DNA of 64,000 nucleotides from the NCBI GenBank assembly GCA_963719415.1, contig OY970383.1, positions 434,001 through 498,000 on the forward strand. The letters run 5' to 3'. The notes beneath the pieces were generated by a model. The model saw only the letters and a list, made by a program, of their open reading frames with translations, made no database searches and was not told the DNA's origin. Below are positions 47,157 to 55,363 of the stretch, piece by piece. Position 1 is the stretch's first letter. Each line of letters opens with the position of its first letter. This stretch comes from JAPLIS01 sp963719415. Lineage in GTDB: Bacteria > Babelota > Babeliae > Babelales > Vermiphilaceae. Both the position numbers and the translations under genes were made by a program.

Positions 47157-47627
47157 ATGAACATAAATCAAAAAATAGTGTTTCGAAAGTATCTATGCTT
47201 GCTTACTCTACTCATACTTAATCAATGTATAACTAACCCATTACAAGCACAAAATACTGTTTCATCCAATAAAACGTATAGTCTCAATAAAAATAATTTT
47301 TTTTATGATCTCTATGAAAAACACAAAAATATGCCAACAAAAATTTTAATTATACAAGCCAGTACATTATGCTATACTATGCTTAAAATAATAGGTCTTG
47401 TTGCATGTGTAAACCAAATAAAAAATATGTGCGAAGATTTACCACTTAATAAAGATGAACGTTATTTTTGTCTACTTTTTGCTATGGTTAGTTGCCTGGC
47501 AGGCGAAAATATTTATTACAACTTAAAAGATCTTTATCATGAGCATCTTACGAGCCTAGAAAATAACCCAAAAGACAATTCGACAGAAGAAGCAATTATT
47601 ACCCATGTTCCAGAATTTTCTTCATAA
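47157..47627 (+). CDS. Exported or membrane protein of unknown function
   Basis: A 156-residue protein. The N-terminus (KYLCLLTLLILNQCITNPLQAQ) is a signal peptide with a probable QAQ cleavage site. Two further hydrophobic stretches follow (ILIIQASTLCYTMLKIIGLVAC and YFCLLFAMVSCLAG). AGGA lies before the ATG at 47157, and a TATAAT-like box is at 47122. I recognise no family. The 3' end overlaps the start of the penicillin-binding protein by 23 bases, suggesting translational coupling with cell-wall synthesis. Confidence 0.65.
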   Translation: MNINQKIVFRKYLCLLTLLILNQCITNPLQAQNTVSSNKTYSLNKNNFFYDLYEKHKNMPTKILIIQASTLCYTMLKIIGLVACVNQIKNMCEDLPLNKDERYFCLLFAMVSCLAGENIYYNLKDLYHEHLTSLENNPKDNSTEEAIITHVPEFSS

Positions 47628-49512
47628 ATGCATTATCATAACTATTATTCTCTTGTCTTTCTGTTTAGGCACTCTTGTTTATATTTTTAATAATCAGTAT
47701 ATTGACCTATCTTCCCTTGAACACTATAATCCCGGAAAAGCAACTATACTTCTTGATGATCAAGGGGTCGAATGGGCTCGTTTTCAACTTGATAAACGAG
47801 AACCAATATCTTTTAATCAGATGCCATCCCATCTTATCAATGCTTTTATTGCAGCTGAAGATTGGAGTTTTTTTTCCCATCAAGGTATTTCATACAAGGG
47901 CATAATTCGATCAATTTTTGTTAACCTATATCATGGAAAAAAAGTACAGGGCGCAAGCACTATCACCCAACAACTAGCCAAGCTTTTATTTCTTAATCAA
48001 CACAAAACATTCTCTCGAAAAATTAAAGAACAAATTTTTGCGCTTGTCGTGGAGCGACAGTTTACCAAAGAATATATACTCGAAACATACTTAAATCATA
48101 TCTATTTTGGTTGTGGTATCTATGGAGTACAAGCCGCAAGCAGACGTTTTTGGGGAATTGATGCTCATGAAATTTCTATTGATCAAGCCGCTACCCTAGC
48201 CGCAATTGTCCGCTCCCCGAGAACCTATTGTCCTATTTTACAGCCAGCCCAATGTAAAAAAAGAAGAAATACTATTTTACAACTGATGTATACCTGTAAA
48301 TTTATTACTAAAAAGAAAGCTTTTTCATTATCAAAATTACCCATTACTATTATAGAATCAAATACTGAATTAAATAATAAAATAGGTATTCATCTGCGTG
48401 AAACAATTCGAATTTTTGTAGAAAATATTGTCGGCAAAACAAAACTCTATACCGATGGATTTATTATTCAGACAACACTAAACGTAGTTCAACAACGCAA
48501 TGCAGAAAAAGCATTTTACAGCCATTGCAAACAATTAAAAAAAGAACTGAACGAGGCAATTGATGGCGCATTAATAAGCATAAAAACGAAAACAGGGGAA
48601 ATAAAAGCACTGGTAGGTGGTTATGATTTTGGCAATTCGCAGTGGAATCGCGCATTAAAGGCTCGTAGACAAATTGGATCAACAATCAAACCATTAATCT
48701 ATGCAACAGCATTAGATCAAGGATTTTCTATGGCTGATACCGATTATGATGAACCATTTTCTCTCCAACAAGGAACGAGTATATGGCAACCTAAAAATTA
48801 TGATAAAAAGTTTAATGGTCAAATAACTCGAGCCTATGCCCTTTCACGCTCTAACAATATTGTTGCCATTAAAACGCTACTCGCTACCGGCGCTGACCAG
48901 ATAGTCAAGACCATAAAAAGATGCCATATAGAACACTCTCTCCACACATACCCATCTCTTGCTCTCGGATGCATCGACGCTACGCTTGTAGAAGTTGCCG
49001 GCATGTTTAATGTTTTTGCTCACCATGGCATGTACGTAGAACCTCATTTCATTAAATGGATTAAAAATAGTAACGGTTCTAAAATTTTTATTAAAAAAAT
49101 AATCAAAAACCAAGCGATAGCACCGGCGGTAAATGATCAAGTTGCTTACGTATTAAAACATGGCATTGAACGATTAAAGCGGTACTCTAAGGCTTCAGAT
49201 TGGATCAATTCAGAAGCAATAGGCAAAACAGGAACAACTAATGATTCACGAGTCTGTTGGTTTGTTGGATCAACCCCATCGTTAACCACCGCAATCTATA
49301 TTGGTTATGATGATAATAGTCCCATGGGGCAAGGTATTTTTCCCATTAAAACCGCATTTCCCATATGGCTCTCTTACCATAAAACCATTATTGATCCAAT
49401 AACTAATTTTACTTTTGATCCAACCCTTACTCAACGATATATAAATCAATATACCGGCAAAACTGCGGAAAAATATGAGCCTAACACCATTAGTATTTTA
49501 GAAAACATTTAA
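47605..49512 (+). CDS. Class A penicillin-binding protein (PBP1A type)
   Basis: A bifunctional murein polymerase and transpeptidase of 635 residues. After an N-terminal anchor (IIITIILLSFCLGTLVYIF) comes the GT51 domain with AAEDWSFFSHQG (catalytic Glu), GASTITQQLAKLLFL, KEQIFALVVERQFTKEYILE and NHIYFGCGIYGVQAAS. The transpeptidase has GSTIKP (Ser359, Lys362), SRSNN (near 416) and KTGT (Lys541). All catalytic motifs are present, so it should both polymerise and crosslink glycan. The start overlaps the upstream gene by 23 bases, and the 3' end overlaps convergent murG by 23 bases. It could be mrcA/pbpA; the symbol is left open. Confidence 0.95.
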   Translation: MFQNFLHKCIIITIILLSFCLGTLVYIFNNQYIDLSSLEHYNPGKATILLDDQGVEWARFQLDKREPISFNQMPSHLINAFIAAEDWSFFSHQGISYKGIIRSIFVNLYHGKKVQGASTITQQLAKLLFLNQHKTFSRKIKEQIFALVVERQFTKEYILETYLNHIYFGCGIYGVQAASRRFWGIDAHEISIDQAATLAAIVRSPRTYCPILQPAQCKKRRNTILQLMYTCKFITKKKAFSLSKLPITIIESNTELNNKIGIHLRETIRIFVENIVGKTKLYTDGFIIQTTLNVVQQRNAEKAFYSHCKQLKKELNEAIDGALISIKTKTGEIKALVGGYDFGNSQWNRALKARRQIGSTIKPLIYATALDQGFSMADTDYDEPFSLQQGTSIWQPKNYDKKFNGQITRAYALSRSNNIVAIKTLLATGADQIVKTIKRCHIEHSLHTYPSLALGCIDATLVEVAGMFNVFAHHGMYVEPHFIKWIKNSNGSKIFIKKIIKNQAIAPAVNDQVAYVLKHGIERLKRYSKASDWINSEAIGKTGTTNDSRVCWFVGSTPSLTTAIYIGYDDNSPMGQGIFPIKTAFPIWLSYHKTIIDPITNFTFDPTLTQRYINQYTGKTAEKYEPNTISILENI

Positions 49513-50566
49513 TCGCATTAATCAGAACCTGTATATCTTTATCAATCTCTTGCTGTCTGACCATTCGAAATAATCGTTGATGTTTGATTACCATTTCATG
49601 TGCATTATCATACTGATGATTATTAGATAGACGATTATTAGAAACTATCTCTAAGGGAATCAATAAAGCTTGTTTATTAAAAAAAAGTATTTCAAATAAA
49701 GCGCCAGCCCCCGCACGAGATACGATAAGATCTGCCGCTTGATAATAAACAGATAAAATATGAGAATAAGAAAAAATTAAAGCTGGTATACCACGATCTT
49801 GATAAAACTGACGCCAATAGCCTTGATCCACTTCTCCTGTCTGATGAATAACATTTACTTTTGCACCCAACGCAGAATCTTTTACAAAAACTTGTTCCAT
49901 AACTTTATTCAGGAAAAAAGAGCCTTGAGAACCACCAAGAATAAAAATTGTTTTCTTAGCCGGATCTAACCCTATAGCAGAAACATCGTTACTCTTACCT
50001 CTATCAAGATCAGTAAACCGTATCGGATAATCAGCAGCCGTACAAACAACTTTAGGCAACAATAAAGCTGTTTTATTAAAACAGATAAAAACTTTCGAAG
50101 CATGCACAGAGAGTAGCGAGATTGCCTTTCCAGGTTGTACATTTAACTCATACAATTCAATGGGAATACGCAAAAAACGAGCCGCAAGACAGACGGGAAT
50201 AGCTATATGCCCTCCAGTGCTCACTACTTTATACGGTTTATACTTATATAATTCTCGCATACTACTTAAAAAAGAGATTAAAAAAAACCAAGCTGTTCTC
50301 GCTTTCCCATATACAGTATTCAACAAAAGGCTTTCTAGTGGCAACGGCACATGCATATCTATATGCTCATTATTTTCCAAAATACGTCTATCCAACAAAG
50401 AAGTTGTTGAAAAGAAAAGAATGCGAAAACAGTCCTCTTTTTCTTGTTTCTCTTTTGTCTGTTTTTTTTTTGCTTGTCGGGCAAGCGTTATACAGGGAAC
50501 GATATGCCCACCAGATTTACCCGCCACAAAACAGAGCGTTTTATTTTTTTTATTATCTCTAATCAT
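49490..50566 (-). CDS. murG: UDP-GlcNAc:lipid I transferase MurG
   Basis: MurG adds GlcNAc to lipid I to make lipid II at the inner face of the membrane. The start is ATG 50566 (MIRDNKKNKTLCFVAGKSGG), with AGGTAGG upstream; the frame extends to 50596 without a site. Motifs: AGKSGGHIVPC (G-loop 1), STGGHIAIP (loop 2), ELNVQPGKA, ILGGSQGSFFLN (loop 3), and SRAGAGALFEILFFNKQALL, which binds UDP-GlcNAc. At 358 residues it is normal. The 3' end overlaps the convergent PBP gene by 23 bases; upstream is the DciA gene, 11 bases away. Confidence 0.93.
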   Translation of the reverse strand: MIRDNKKNKTLCFVAGKSGGHIVPCITLARQAKKKQTKEKQEKEDCFRILFFSTTSLLDRRILENNEHIDMHVPLPLESLLLNTVYGKARTAWFFLISFLSSMRELYKYKPYKVVSTGGHIAIPVCLAARFLRIPIELYELNVQPGKAISLLSVHASKVFICFNKTALLLPKVVCTAADYPIRFTDLDRGKSNDVSAIGLDPAKKTIFILGGSQGSFFLNKVMEQVFVKDSALGAKVNVIHQTGEVDQGYWRQFYQDRGIPALIFSYSHILSVYYQAADLIVSRAGAGALFEILFFNKQALLIPLEIVSNNRLSNNHQYDNAHEMVIKHQRLFRMVRQQEIDKDIQVLINAIKCFLKY

Positions 50567-50577
50567 GTGCCTACCTA

Positions 50578-51009
50578 TTAGCGTTCTTGATAACAACGCA
50601 TAAGATATGATGTTAATACTTTTTGTAATCCCGGATCTGTGATTAATTGCAAAGCTTCTTTTTCTTTTGGACTCAGCTCAATATTTTTAAATAAATTGCG
50701 TTCTTTTTTTTTAATTATCATGTTTTTTTTCACCTCAATACCTATCTGCTTAAACCGTATCTGCTTGATGCGAGGTGAATCGAGCGTTGCATTAATCTGT
50801 TTAATTAACATTGAAGAAAGCATATACAGTTCTTGAAGCCAACAAGAATCGTAGACTCCTAAAACTAATGAGTCTTCATATATCTGCTCTATAGTAACTT
50901 GAGAATAAAGGTTTCCAATTGTTTTAGACCAATTTGCCAAAAGATGTCGTTTCCAATCACTCTCGATGGGCAATACATTATCCAACAACTGTTTAATATG
51001 ATATGCCAT
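50578..51009 (-). CDS. DUF721/DciA-family protein
   Basis: A 143-residue protein with the DUF721 pattern in its N-terminal half: LLANWSKTIGNLYSQVTIEQ, then DSLVLGVYDSCWLQELYMLS and IKQINATLDSPRIKQIRFKQ. DciA-type proteins of this family load the replicative helicase DnaB in bacteria lacking DnaC; that role is inferred here. The C-terminal part is basic then acidic (KKNMIIKKKERNLFKNIELS) and helical. It is immediately upstream of murG on the same strand and shares its transcript. Confidence 0.75.
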   Translation of the reverse strand: MAYHIKQLLDNVLPIESDWKRHLLANWSKTIGNLYSQVTIEQIYEDSLVLGVYDSCWLQELYMLSSMLIKQINATLDSPRIKQIRFKQIGIEVKKNMIIKKKERNLFKNIELSPKEKEALQLITDPGLQKVLTSYLMRCYQER

Positions 51010-51291
51010 AATAACTTCTAAGCTAATCTAAAAATAAAACTAATAATCTAAAGCACTAAAGCAAGTATATCTTTTTATACAAAATAAAACAGAGATGCTT
51101 TGCAACTTTCTGATTTTGACACAACAGAACAGCAGAAATACCTATACGCAATAGTTAAAACTACAAAATCTATTGAATTTCAGCTTGAAATTATGATATA
51201 TATAATATGCGAACACTCATTCTGTTTAAAAATAAACCACAGAAATTATCTGCTGTAATTACTTATCTCTCTCTAACAGAAAGTAAAAAAC

Positions 51292-51807
51292 ATGTTAAAT
51301 AAAAAAAACCGATCAGAAAACACAAAACAGTTTTTGTATATAGGATTATTAACAATACAGCTCTTATTTTTATTAACCGCAAAAGCCATGAATAAGAGCG
51401 ATAACCAAGAACAGAAAGAAGAATATAAACAGGAACACACAAAAACACCCGAAAATAATCATATTTTATTCATGCCTAAAAAACAAGCTCTTCGCGAACA
51501 GGCTTTTGGGCAAGCCATTGTCAATCAAGATATACCTCTTATAACGTACTGGTTAAACAATGGAATACAAATAAATGATCACTTTACCTGTTTTGTTCAT
51601 TGGGCAAACCGTAAGAAACCATTCAGATACAAACCTCTTGTGTTTGCGCTGATTCATGCCAAAGATAATTTTGCTGCTATACAAACACTACTTGATCATG
51701 GCGCTCATATAAAGTACGTTGAAAGCGAACACTTTGTTACCAATAGTGCAAAAATAAAACAAAATATAGAAAAAACAAAACAGTTATTTTTTAAGCAAAA
51801 AATTTAA
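51292..51807 (+). CDS. Exported ankyrin-like protein
   Basis: A 171-residue protein with an N-terminal hydrophobic signal (FLYIGLLTIQLLFLLTAKAM). It carries ankyrin-type helical pairs: AFGQAIVNQDIPLITYWLNN then GIQIND, and PLVFALIHAKDNFAAIQTLL then DHGAHIK. Ankyrin repeats mediate protein-protein contacts and are common in effectors of intracellular bacteria. Two repeats are few for a stable solenoid, so capping segments or a partner may be needed. No clear Shine-Dalgarno precedes the ATG. It diverges from the dciA-murG unit across a 282-base AT-rich spacer in which I see no gene. Confidence 0.7.
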   Translation: MLNKKNRSENTKQFLYIGLLTIQLLFLLTAKAMNKSDNQEQKEEYKQEHTKTPENNHILFMPKKQALREQAFGQAIVNQDIPLITYWLNNGIQINDHFTCFVHWANRKKPFRYKPLVFALIHAKDNFAAIQTLLDHGAHIKYVESEHFVTNSAKIKQNIEKTKQLFFKQKI

Positions 51808-51837
51808 AACAAAGCGCAAATCATAGAACAATTCTGA

Positions 51838-52800
51838 CTATTTTGTATGGTTTTTCAATAGAATATCAAGAACAGCAACTACTTGCTTGCATGAATCATA
51901 ATTAGCCTGAACAAACCGTCTTCTCTTACGTATAAACCTACGATTTTCTATATAAGATGTTAGGTTGGCTTCACGCATCGCTTTAACCATTTGTGCATAT
52001 ATAACTTCTGGTGGATACAGGGTAATTAACTTTTTTAAAATAGATTGATATATCACCAGGCCATTAATCTCATCAGAAGACAATTTTTCTTCTTTATTTT
52101 TTTTTACCATATCAGAAAAAAGATCGTAGGCATATTGCGCAATGTTCACTGAAAATGAACTTGCGAGATCAATAGCAAAATAACAATCTTTCTTTTCGTC
52201 ATAAAAATAATTTCTAGGACTTCTATCATGATTAGCAATAAACGTATCAAAAGCAACAAGAGCTGATAAATCTGGATGTCTTGCCATATCAGTAATCGTT
52301 ACTCTTCGAAGCCCCCTTTGTGAACCTTGTTTTCCTGACCGATTATACTGCCTAATGTCTGGCCCATGACCATCTTGAAAAAAAGTTCTGGCTATAACTC
52401 CGGGGACAAATGAATGCAAGGTGGCCGGCTTATCTATAATTTTTTTCCCCTCAAATGAACGGCCTATCGGAATAATAATAATTTTATGAGCAGCGATACC
52501 AATTGACTCAGCAATATCTGCGGCTACTTTTTCTTTAATAACCACGCTAGTAGCTTTATCATTAGTAACCTGTTTTAAAATAAATTTATCATCAAGATTT
52601 TTTAATATTGCTATATTTGTGCTCGTATTTTTTTTAAAGTAAAAATCTATCAAAACAAAATCTGATTTACCAAAATTTAATCGGGTAACTTTACGCCTAA
52701 AAGCAGGAAAAAACCAACCAGCTTTAATGCAAAAAGCACCAAAAAGACAAGATGGTTGGCTACTCATTAATAAAAAAAATAATACTATTAACCTGTTCAT
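51838..52800 (-). CDS. Secreted kinase-like protein 5 (divergent, DRSxxN)
   Basis: A 320-residue distant member of the family clustered at 39743-44314, some 7.5 kb away. The start is placed at ATG 52800, eight bases after AAGGG; an ATG two codons earlier is too close to that site. A signal peptide (MNRLIVLFFLLMSSQPSCLFGA) leads to DDKFILKQV, PATLHSFVPGV, NHDRSPRN and YFAIDLASSFS. The catalytic Asp, Asn and metal-binding Asp are kept, but the loop His is Ser (DRS). The family C-terminus (YDSCKQVVAVLDILLKNH) is present. It converges with the ankyrin-like gene, 30 bases apart. Confidence 0.75.
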   Translation of the reverse strand: MNRLIVLFFLLMSSQPSCLFGAFCIKAGWFFPAFRRKVTRLNFGKSDFVLIDFYFKKNTSTNIAILKNLDDKFILKQVTNDKATSVVIKEKVAADIAESIGIAAHKIIIIPIGRSFEGKKIIDKPATLHSFVPGVIARTFFQDGHGPDIRQYNRSGKQGSQRGLRRVTITDMARHPDLSALVAFDTFIANHDRSPRNYFYDEKKDCYFAIDLASSFSVNIAQYAYDLFSDMVKKNKEEKLSSDEINGLVIYQSILKKLITLYPPEVIYAQMVKAMREANLTSYIENRRFIRKRRRFVQANYDSCKQVVAVLDILLKNHTK

Positions 52801-53054
52801 ATACATAACCCTTCATATCATACCATAATAAACTATGTCACCTGTTCTTAAGGTCTTAGTTTTGAAAAATTGATACTCATATACTCACTATCCTAATATA
52901 CTCTCACCCTATAATTGGCCCTTTATTCTCTTTATATATAGAAATGGTATATAAAAAACAGAAAAAAATAATACAAAACTCGTAAATTTTTAAAAAATAT
53001 TGATTTTTTTACCAAATAAGTTAAGATAAATTATCTAAAATATCGGATATTTAT

Positions 53055-53146
53055 GGAGAGGTGGCAGAGCGGTCGAATGCGGCGGTCTTGAAAACCGTTG
53101 TTTCGCGAGAGCGGAACCGTGGGTTCGAATCCCACCCTCTCCTCCA
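53055..53146 (+). tRNA. tRNA-Ser (UGA)
   Basis: A 92-base class II tRNA with acceptor GGAGAGG/CCTCTCC, anticodon stem CGGTC-loop-AACCG with loop containing TGA, a long variable arm (TTTCGCGAGAGCGGAA), T-arm GGGTTCGAATCCC and an encoded CCA. It is followed by a degraded gene and a toxin-antitoxin pair, so it may be an integration hotspot. Confidence 0.95.
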
Positions 53147-53216
53147 TAAATCAAAGCAAGATTTTTCAATTCTATGCGTATAAGTTATTTGAGTAAACTA
53201 TGCATCAAAATCTATT

Positions 53217-53429
53217 TTGATCAAACAAAAAATAGTTTCACCTAATAATCTTGGCGGCAAGCGAGGTATACGAGTTTACCCACCTTGGGATAAACCAACA
53301 AGTATAATTGCTCAAAAAACACAAAACTGGCAAATGCCTTATTTTTTAGAAACACCTATAGATGGTGTTATTGATTTCAAACGAGCACTAGAACTGTATT
53401 CTTCTATAAATAACGTGAGCTCGATCTAA
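53217..53429 (+). pseudogene. Truncated MepB-family remnant
   Basis: A 70-codon frame that begins with TTG and has no site. GGKRGIRVYPPWDKPTSIIA followed by AQKTQNWQMPYFLE matches, from memory, the C-terminal half of MepB-family proteins, which are about 160 residues long. The upstream half is missing: the frame meets a stop at 53190 and the tRNA-Ser gene ends at 53146. The fragment looks like the surviving end of a gene cut away by integration or deletion at the tRNA. Its last codons run into the GC-rich palindromic element. Function is presumably lost. Confidence 0.65.
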
Positions 53430-53626
53430 CAACTTAGCTTTCTACGATATTTTTTGTATAGCGGGCTTAGTGGGTCCTGCGGGCCCACCCAATTTCTTAC
53501 CCCACCTGCCCCGGCGGGGACCCCACAATTTCCCCCGGATGGGGGATTAAAGGGGGCGAATTTAGGGGTCCCCGTGACAGTAGAGCGGGGTAAAATTTAC
53601 AGCCTTTTTAAGTCGAGCTCACGTTA
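53411..53626. repeat. GC-rich palindromic element with perfect terminal inverted repeats
   Basis: A 216-base element bounded by a perfect 14-bp inverted repeat, TAACGTGAGCTCGA at 53411-53424 and TCGAGCTCACGTTA at 53613-53626. The interior is far more GC-rich than its surroundings and holds hairpins (TGGGTCC/GGGCCCA at 53470-53488, CCCCGGCGGGGACCCC near 53510-53525). The ends and the order of parts (end repeat, CTAC, T run with TTGTA, TTAGTGG hairpin) resemble the 180-bp elements at 25343, 28614 and 32300. It has no open frame, so it would be non-autonomous if mobile. The 424-base spacer 53430-53853 otherwise holds only the operator repeats. Confidence 0.7.
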
Positions 53627-53670
53627 AATAGTTAAAATAAAAGTCTAAAATAGTTTGTTGCGCTACACTT

Positions 53671-53830
53671 AGTTACTATAACAGTAACCTATTGTTAACC
53701 TATAGACTATTTTTAGGCACAGGTCTTACCTATTTTCCCCTAAATCTCCTCTACATAAATATCAAAAAAAACAAAAAATCTTGCTTTACGCTCTACAGTA
53801 AGTTACGCTAACAGTAACCTATTGTTAATC
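53671..53830 (+). promoter_or_regulatory. Duplicated operator-like repeats before the AbiE pair
   Basis: Two 30-base direct repeats, 53671-53700 and 53801-53830, differ at only three positions and are 130 bases apart. Each contains an inverted repeat (GTTACT-AGTAAC in the first, GTTAC-GTAAC in the second) followed by CTATTGTTAA. Similar text after each (ACTATTTTTAGG, ACTATTTTAGG) extends the match. AbiEi antitoxins repress their own operon through paired repeats, so these are probable operators; the second ends 24 bases before the ATG. Confidence 0.65.
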
Positions 53831-53853
53831 AACCAACTATTTTAGGTATATAA

Positions 53854-54402
53854 ATGCAACCAATAAAAGTTCTACAAAACTGGCTCTTACACAACGCTAA
53901 TCAAGATCGCTATCTATTTTTATTTCAAGATTTAAGAGTATTATTTCCCCTCTTATCTAACGCATCCTATAAAACGCTTCTCAGCAGGGCTACAACTGCT
54001 GGATACTTAACCAGAGTATGTCGCGGTCTCTATACGTATAAAAAAGCAATTCCCCCCACAGGTCTTTTTTTATTTCATGCCGCAGCACTCTTGCGAACCA
54101 CCAAATTTAATTACATTAGCCTTGAAACCGTATTAAGTGATGCAGGAGTTATTTCCCAAATTCCTATAAACTACATATCTATTATGTCATCTGGTCGCAG
54201 TACCACCATATCGTGTGGGACGTTTGGTTCTATAGAATTTATCCATACAAGCAAAAAACCAACTGCCGTTATGAAAGACTTGTTCTATGATGGATTGTGT
54301 AGATTATGGAGAGCTAATGTAGCACGAGCAATTAAAGATATGAAAAAAACAGATAGAAATTGTGACTTAATAGATTGGGACGTAGCCAATGAACTTATTT
54401 GA
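53854..54402 (+). CDS. AbiEi-like antitoxin/transcriptional regulator
   Basis: A 182-residue protein upstream of an AbiEii-type toxin and overlapping it by 14 bases. The N-terminal part looks like a winged helix (YLFLFQDLRVLFPLLSNASY, KTLLSRATTAGYLTRVCRGL, YTYKK), as in AbiEi antitoxins. The C-terminal domain has YISLETVLSDAGVISQIPIN, the typical AbiEi pattern. In type IV systems this protein represses the operon and counteracts the toxin without binding it directly. Duplicated repeats lie directly upstream. The coding sequence is complete, so the system may be active. Confidence 0.8.
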   Translation: MQPIKVLQNWLLHNANQDRYLFLFQDLRVLFPLLSNASYKTLLSRATTAGYLTRVCRGLYTYKKAIPPTGLFLFHAAALLRTTKFNYISLETVLSDAGVISQIPINYISIMSSGRSTTISCGTFGSIEFIHTSKKPTAVMKDLFYDGLCRLWRANVARAIKDMKKTDRNCDLIDWDVANELI

Positions 54403-55258
54403 CCAATTGGTAACCGAAGCTCTAACAAACAAACCCGAACTTGCACCATTACGCATAGTCGTAGAAAAAGAACTATTGCATCATGAAATTCTCAGAATTT
54501 TAAGCGATAACAATTTATTAATAGATCTTACCTTTATAGGAGGTACCTGTTTAAGGGCTTGTTATGGAGGCATAAGACTGAGTGAAGATCTAGATTTCAC
54601 TGGTGGCATCAATTTTTCACGAAAAACACTAAAAGATATGAGTCAACTGTTAATTCAAGAGCTTTTAGATAAGTATGGACTACCAATACAAATAAGTGAG
54701 CCCACCAAAGATATAAAAAATGTTGATACCTGGAAAATAAAAATAGAAACAAGGCCTCATAAAAAACATTTCCCGGCACAAAGAATAAATATTGATATTT
54801 GTGCACTACCATCATACGAAAAACGCCCCATGCTACTATTAAATCATTATGGTGTCGACACAGGAACGAGTGGGCTTATTATAGAAGCTGAAAGTAGCCA
54901 AGAAATTTATACAGACAAATTACTCGCATTCGCTCTCAGGCCAAATCGCATTAAATATCGCGATATATGGGATATCTTTTGGCTGCACGGTCTTGGATTA
55001 AAACCAAAACTTGAACTTATCCCCCTAAAACTTAATGACCGTAACCTAACCCAACCTTATTTTTTAGATCTATTTACCAAACGACAAGAACTACTCCTTG
55101 CAGATCCAAATATGATACTAGAATTCAAACAAGAAATGAAAAGATTTTTGGCCGGTGAACAAGTCGATAAAATAATAAACCAGCCACATTTATGGCTGGT
55201 TATATCGAATTTAATTGAAAACTTAAAAAAGCAAATTCAAGTTAACTTACAACTATAG
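54389..55258 (+). CDS. AbiEii-type nucleotidyltransferase toxin
   Basis: A 289-residue MNT-like nucleotidyltransferase. The core is TFIGGTCLRACYGGIRLSED followed by LDF: GG-T plus the SEDLDF metal-binding pair, as in AbiEii and related GTP-binding toxins. Further conserved blocks are NIDICALPSY, ESSQEIYTDKLLAFALR and KYRDIWDIFWL (Lys and Asp of the C-terminal helical part). The family blocks growth, in AbiE as phage defence through nucleotidyl transfer to tRNA or related targets. The start overlaps the antitoxin gene by 14 bases, a normal coupling. Its place beside tRNA-Ser, a gene remnant and a palindromic element suggests acquisition by transfer. Confidence 0.82.
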   Translation: MNLFDQLVTEALTNKPELAPLRIVVEKELLHHEILRILSDNNLLIDLTFIGGTCLRACYGGIRLSEDLDFTGGINFSRKTLKDMSQLLIQELLDKYGLPIQISEPTKDIKNVDTWKIKIETRPHKKHFPAQRINIDICALPSYEKRPMLLLNHYGVDTGTSGLIIEAESSQEIYTDKLLAFALRPNRIKYRDIWDIFWLHGLGLKPKLELIPLKLNDRNLTQPYFLDLFTKRQELLLADPNMILEFKQEMKRFLAGEQVDKIINQPHLWLVISNLIENLKKQIQVNLQL

Positions 55259-55291
55259 ATAAAAGTAAAACTCCTATTTTGTAAAAATTTA

Positions 55292-55330
55292 GCATGATTG
55301 TGGTAAAGGAATCCATCACCACAATCATGC
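55292..55330. terminator. Rho-independent terminator between convergent genes
   Basis: A perfect 13-bp stem, GCATGATTGTGGT with ACCACAATCATGC, and a 13-base loop, 33 bases after the toxin gene and before the convergent GT92 gene. Confidence 0.75.
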
Positions 55331-55363
55331 GCAAAACACCATCATAGATTAGCCTGGGCCTTA

